Below are positions 60,623 to 64,000 of a stretch of DNA of 64,000 nucleotides, one piece after another (the first letter of the stretch is position 1; each line of letters begins with the position of its first letter). The position numbers were made by a program, and so were the translations under genes. Location: positions 310,001 through 374,000 of the forward strand of contig NZ_SNQG01000005.1 of assembly GCF_004378255.1 (NCBI RefSeq). The letters are read 5' to 3'. Source of the DNA: Mucilaginibacter phyllosphaerae (lineage in GTDB: Bacteria > Bacteroidota > Bacteroidia > Sphingobacteriales > Sphingobacteriaceae). A model generated the notes under the pieces. The model did no database searches. It was not told the DNA's origin and saw only the letters and a list, made by a program, of their open reading frames with translations.

Positions 60623-62236
60623 ATGAAAAAAAACCTATTACTCTCCATATTCTCGGGCTTGCTGCTTTGGGTGGCATGGCCGCCTACGCAGTACACAACC
60701 TTCTTTTTGTTTGTGGGGATGGTACCCATGCTGCTCGCTATGGAGAATATCATCAACGCTGATGTTAAGGGCAAGGGGAAAAAGATCTTTAACACTACGT
60801 TTATCGGTTTCTTTATCTGGAACACCCTTTGCATTTACTGGGTATATAACTCTTTAAAAATAATCGGGCCAATTACAGCTATCCCGATCACATTGATCCC
60901 TTACGCGCTTGGGCCGCTTTTAATGGCTACCGCCTGCTGGCTATATTACCGCATTAGGTTAATTGCAGGGCGTACGCTTTCGCTGATAGCACTGGTTTGC
61001 TTTTGGATAGGTTACGAATACCTGCATCAAAGCTGGGACCTGAATTTCCCGTGGATGACGTTGGGTAACGGTTTTGCCACCACGCATAAATGGGTGCAAT
61101 GGTATGAATACACAGGTGTTTATGGCGGTACCATTTGGGTGTGGGTAGTCAACATCCTGCTATTTTTACTTTACATTGGATTGCGAGAACAGCAAAGTAC
61201 ATCAACCCGCAAAAAGCTTATTGTAAGTTTTACTTTGGTATTGATACTGCCGCTGGGTTTATCATTATATAAATACTACACTTATCTGGAACAAAGCAAC
61301 CCATCCAATATTGTGGTGGTGCAGCCTAATATAGATCCCTATGAGAAACAGGGAACAATCCCCGTTTATACACAAGTAGCAACCCTCACGCACCTGTCTG
61401 ATTCGATAGGCCAACGCAATACCGAATACTTTATCTGGCCCGAAACCGCTATCCCCGAGGATATGGATGAAGACCATATTTATACCAACAATTACTATCA
61501 GCAGGTTAGGCACTTTTTAAACAGATACAAAAATGCCAATGTAATAACCGGCGGCGAAACGCATAAACTTTATACCAAACGCGCCACAAACACGGCCAGT
61601 CCGCTACCAAATCAGCCCGGTATGTTTTACGACAGGTTTAGCGCAGCTATCAATATCGAAAACGCTAACAAGGTGCAGTTCTACCATAAATCGCGACTGG
61701 TGCCGGGGGCGGAGTCACTGCCATTTGGCAATACTTTATCCTTTTTAAAACCGGTATTTGAGCACCTGGGCGGGGCAACGGGTAATTATACCATACAAAC
61801 CGAGCCAACGGTATTATATTCGCAAAGTGGTATTGGCGCAGCGCCGGTTATCTGCTATGAATCTATCTGGGGCGAATGGGTATCTAAATACGTTAAACAA
61901 GGCGCACAGTTCATTGCTATTATCACTAATGATGGCTGGTGGGAAAACACATCCGGTAAGGATCAGCACCTGGATTATGCCAAACTACGCGCCATTGAAA
62001 CCCGCCGCTGGGTTTGCCGATCGGCCAATACGGGCATCTCGGCTTTCATTAACCAGCGGGGCGATATTGTGCAGCAAAGTAAATGGTGGGTACGCACCGC
62101 GCTTAAACAAGACATCAACCTCAATTCGGACATTACCTTTTACGTACAATATGGCGATTACCTGCCCAAAATAGGCAGCTTTTTAGCCGTGTTGGGGATA
62201 TTTTTGATCGGGATAAAAAAGAGTTTTAGCCATTAA
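60623..62236 (+). CDS. lnt: Apolipoprotein N-acyltransferase
   Basis: A 537-residue integral membrane enzyme that adds the third acyl chain to lipoproteins. Six or so N-terminal helices are followed by a nitrilase-fold periplasmic domain whose Glu-Lys-Cys triad is visible in WPETAIPED, YHKSRLVPGAESLPFG and PVICYESIWGEW. A final helix lies near residues 515-532 (FLAVLGIFLIGIKKSF). It fits the several lipoproteins encoded here. Full length; 86 bases from rsmI. Confidence 0.93.
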   Translation: MKKNLLLSIFSGLLLWVAWPPTQYTTFFLFVGMVPMLLAMENIINADVKGKGKKIFNTTFIGFFIWNTLCIYWVYNSLKIIGPITAIPITLIPYALGPLLMATACWLYYRIRLIAGRTLSLIALVCFWIGYEYLHQSWDLNFPWMTLGNGFATTHKWVQWYEYTGVYGGTIWVWVVNILLFLLYIGLREQQSTSTRKKLIVSFTLVLILPLGLSLYKYYTYLEQSNPSNIVVVQPNIDPYEKQGTIPVYTQVATLTHLSDSIGQRNTEYFIWPETAIPEDMDEDHIYTNNYYQQVRHFLNRYKNANVITGGETHKLYTKRATNTASPLPNQPGMFYDRFSAAINIENANKVQFYHKSRLVPGAESLPFGNTLSFLKPVFEHLGGATGNYTIQTEPTVLYSQSGIGAAPVICYESIWGEWVSKYVKQGAQFIAIITNDGWWENTSGKDQHLDYAKLRAIETRRWVCRSANTGISAFINQRGDIVQQSKWWVRTALKQDINLNSDITFYVQYGDYLPKIGSFLAVLGIFLIGIKKSFSH

Positions 62237-62285
62237 GTAGTTAGCTGTCTTTACAGATAAACCCGTGAAATAAACGTTGACTACG

Positions 62286-62702
62286 TGTGATTCTTCCCTG
62301 GGAAGGAGGAGGTAGTATGTGATCCGCCATGTAAAGTAGTACAAACCCCTCCCTGCCACTAAACTTATCTGCCGCACCCCTCCCAAGGAGGGAATTGAAT
62401 CATTCGCCGTTACTGACTTTGTTAACAATAACCGTCGGGCTAAAAAGCGGTGGGTAAGTGCGATTCCTTCCCCTGGGAAGGAGGAGGTAGGGGTTTAGTG
62501 GCCATGCATTATAAGTAGTAAACCCCTCCCTGCCAATACACTTATCTGCCGCACCCCTCCCCATAGAGGGAATTGAATCATTCGCCGTTACTGGCTTTGT
62601 TAACAATAACCGTTGGGCTAAAAAGCGGTGGGTAAGTGCGATTCCTTCCCCTGGGAAGGAGGAGGTAGGGGTTTAGTGGCCATGCATTATAAGTAGTAAA
62701 CC
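62286..62702. repeat. 178-bp tandem repeat array (about 2.3 copies)
   Basis: Unit 62391-62568 and unit 62569-62702 share 134 bases with only two differences (GACTT/GGCTT, GTCGGG/GTTGGG). A third, diverged partial copy precedes them from about 62286. Each unit contains the TTCCCCTGGGAAGGAGGAGG palindrome and CCCCTCCC motifs like the dispersed repeats elsewhere. No gene is present in 62237-62742; open frames here are only repeat-derived. Confidence 0.85.
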
Positions 62703-62742
62703 AAATACTGGTATAAGTTTTCCACTTAGACCAGTGACAGCC

Positions 62743-63591
62743 TTATCCTCTCTTCAGAATAAATTCCAGCAGATCATTTATGGGCTGGCGGATGATCTTG
62801 CCGATATGTACATCGTTCTTTTCACAAACGGCTTTTAATTCGTCGGCAAAAACGTATGCAATCGACCCTACAAAATGGTTTTTAAACTTGTTGTAGTTTG
62901 CATAGCATTTAATGTTGGTATCTACAAACTCCTGCAAACCGCGATGAAGCAATGCCTGGGCATAATCGGTTTTTCTGATCTCTGACAAGAATTTAGAAAA
63001 AGATGCCAGGTAAGAATTTGCCCGCGGCTTTTGATAAACGTTTATAATAACATCCTCTTTACTTAGGTTATAATTTGCCTTAAATTTAGCATGAATATCA
63101 TCGGGCATATTGCCATACAGGTAATCGGTTACCAGGGCTTTGCCAAACCAGGTGCCGGCGCCTTCATCGCCCAGGGCATAACCCAGGCCGTGCTGCCCGT
63201 CGTGAATGTCCTCACCATCAAAAAAAGAAATATTTGAGCCTGTGCCCAATACGCAGCAAAAGCCTTTCTCGTGCCCGCAGGTGGCATAAGCCGAAGCGAG
63301 CAGATCGCTGTCTACACTGATATAGGCATTGGGGATGAGGCTGCTAATAGCGTTTGAAACGATCTCGTGCCTGTCGGGGCTGGAGCATCCGGCGCCAAAA
63401 AAGTAAATTTCGGTTATATCATTACCCAGGGCAACCATATCAGGCACCTGATCCTGTATAATACGGGCAATTTCTTTTTCGGTTAAAAAGTACGGGTTTA
63501 ACCCGGATGATTTGAATGCACGGTTTTCCTGCCCTGGTACGGCAAGCAGCCAGTCTGTTTTTGATGATCCGCTATCAGCTACTAATATCAT
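62743..63591 (-). CDS. N-acetylglucosamine kinase-like (BadF/BadG family)
   Basis: A 282-residue ASKHA-fold ATPase. Motifs: VADSGSSKTDWLL (phosphate 1), YFFGAGCSS, VDSDLLASAYATCG, CCVLGTGSNISFFDG (phosphate 2) and GLGYALGDEGAGTWFGKALV (adenosine/phosphate region with the DEGAG of sugar kinases). Family members phosphorylate N-acetylglucosamine or N-acetylmuramic acid in cell-wall recycling. It overlaps the response regulator gene by four bases, so the two are co-translated. Confidence 0.83.
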   Translation of the reverse strand: MILVADSGSSKTDWLLAVPGQENRAFKSSGLNPYFLTEKEIARIIQDQVPDMVALGNDITEIYFFGAGCSSPDRHEIVSNAISSLIPNAYISVDSDLLASAYATCGHEKGFCCVLGTGSNISFFDGEDIHDGQHGLGYALGDEGAGTWFGKALVTDYLYGNMPDDIHAKFKANYNLSKEDVIINVYQKPRANSYLASFSKFLSEIRKTDYAQALLHRGLQEFVDTNIKCYANYNKFKNHFVGSIAYVFADELKAVCEKNDVHIGKIIRQPINDLLEFILKRG

Positions 63592-63971
63592 GTACTCATT
63601 TCCTCAAGCGCCTGATGGGTAAGCGGCTTATGAACAAAGCGGGCAACGTATTTATTGCTTTTTGAATTGTTCATGTCGGTTGGGTCAAGCGATGACGAAA
63701 GCATAAAGATCTTCACCCGCTCTTTATTATCCAGTTCAAGCGTTTCAAATTCCTTTAAAAATTCAAAGCCGCTCATCTGTGGCATCCGCACATCCAAAAA
63801 AATGGCATCCGGTTTTATGCTTCCGCTGCGCAGGGCATGTATGGCCTCATCAGGCGATTGTATTACAATTATGTTATCTGCAAAGTTGCCTGTCTCTAAA
63901 ATTTTGCGCGTAACAAAGTTGTCAATATAATTGTCATCTATGAGCAGGCATGTGTTAAAGTGAACAGGCAT
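63588..63971 (-). CDS. Single-domain response regulator
   Basis: A 127-residue CheY-like receiver without output domain. LLIDDNYIDNFV has the acidic pocket, AIFLDVRMPQMSGFEFL the phosphorylated Asp, FMLSSSLDP the conserved Ser/Thr and VHKPL the Lys. The partner histidine kinase is not visible and may lie to the right. ATGA overlap with the kinase-fold sugar enzyme downstream is an unusual pairing. Confidence 0.88.
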   Translation of the reverse strand: MPVHFNTCLLIDDNYIDNFVTRKILETGNFADNIIVIQSPDEAIHALRSGSIKPDAIFLDVRMPQMSGFEFLKEFETLELDNKERVKIFMLSSSLDPTDMNNSKSNKYVARFVHKPLTHQALEEMST

Positions 63972-64000
63972 AGTAGTTCAAAAATAATCTTTTAATGCAA

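Noticed and set aside
62183..62606. Two minus-strand open frames (62183-62428 and 62400-62606) whose products both begin MLTKxVTANDSIPS
   Set aside because: Both start at the same place in successive tandem repeat units; the similarity comes from the DNA repeat and not from a gene family.
62286..62702. Possible CRISPR array or origin iterons
   Set aside because: Units are 178 bp and nearly identical throughout, without unique spacers, and no replication gene is near.

Overview
The window looks like a chromosomal segment of a Bacteroidota member, most likely family Sphingobacteriaceae (Mucilaginibacter- or Pedobacter-like). The evidence is the Bacteroidota-type -7 promoter box TAnnTTTG in front of several genes, the near absence of Shine-Dalgarno sequences, families largely confined to this phylum (DUF2480, DUF3109 and DUF4834 proteins, an OstA-like protein, a Wzi/RemB-like barrel, a YfhO protein) and several families of short intergenic palindromic repeats. 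Genus is an inference. I saw no rRNA, tRNA, CRISPR array, prophage or complete insertion sequence.

Layout. 1-5.5 kb: the 5' end of an RsmI-like methylase, a PLP aminotransferase, an acyl desaturase, then a stress and DNA-repair group (DUF2383 protein, lipoprotein, YciE/YciF-like ferritin-fold protein, Ku). 5.7-11.7 kb: a phosphoserine-phosphatase fused to a SerA remnant, a UspA protein, a CLC-F type fluoride exporter under a fluoride riboswitch, a tryptophan-2,3-dioxygenase-like protein and IlvE. 11.7-12.2 kb: a broken GIY-YIG nuclease gene bracketed by inverted copies of a 62-bp repeat. 12.2-18.4 kb: surface polysaccharide genes (methyltransferase, acetyltransferase, two glycosyltransferases) and YfhO. 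18.4-25.7 kb: DUF4834 protein, UvrB, Upp, YjjG-like nucleotidase, DinB-like protein, a 36-residue membrane microprotein, an LpxH-like phosphoesterase and a glycosyltransferase.

25.9-37.3 kb: a long run of + strand genes (membrane protein, PurQ, CoaX, outer-membrane barrel, LptC, PpiD/SurA-type isomerase, DUF2480, DUF3108 and DUF3109 proteins, GDP-mannose dehydratase, Wzi-like barrel). 37.4-45.5 kb: TilS, OstA/LptA-like protein, RdgB, SurA and MoxR. 45.6-53.8 kb, mostly minus strand: SnoaL-like protein, CysS, an epimerase, an EEP-family protein, two rhomboid proteases and MutL. 54-58.3 kb: amidohydrolase, serine hydrolase with a GH3 remnant, and a zeta-toxin-like gene behind a small unknown gene. 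58.4-64 kb: SerS, RsmI, Lnt, a 178-bp tandem repeat, a BadF/NAGK-family kinase and a response regulator.

A theme of the window is envelope biogenesis: LptC, the OstA-like protein, SurA/PpiD chaperones, an LpxH-like enzyme, Lnt, Gmd, glycosyltransferases, the Wzi-like barrel and YfhO together cover LPS transport, outer-membrane protein folding, lipoprotein acylation and polysaccharide production. The most notable items are the riboswitch-controlled fluoride exporter, the GIY-YIG pseudogene inside inverted repeats, the SerB-SerA fusion without a nucleotide-binding domain, and the candidate zeta-toxin module.
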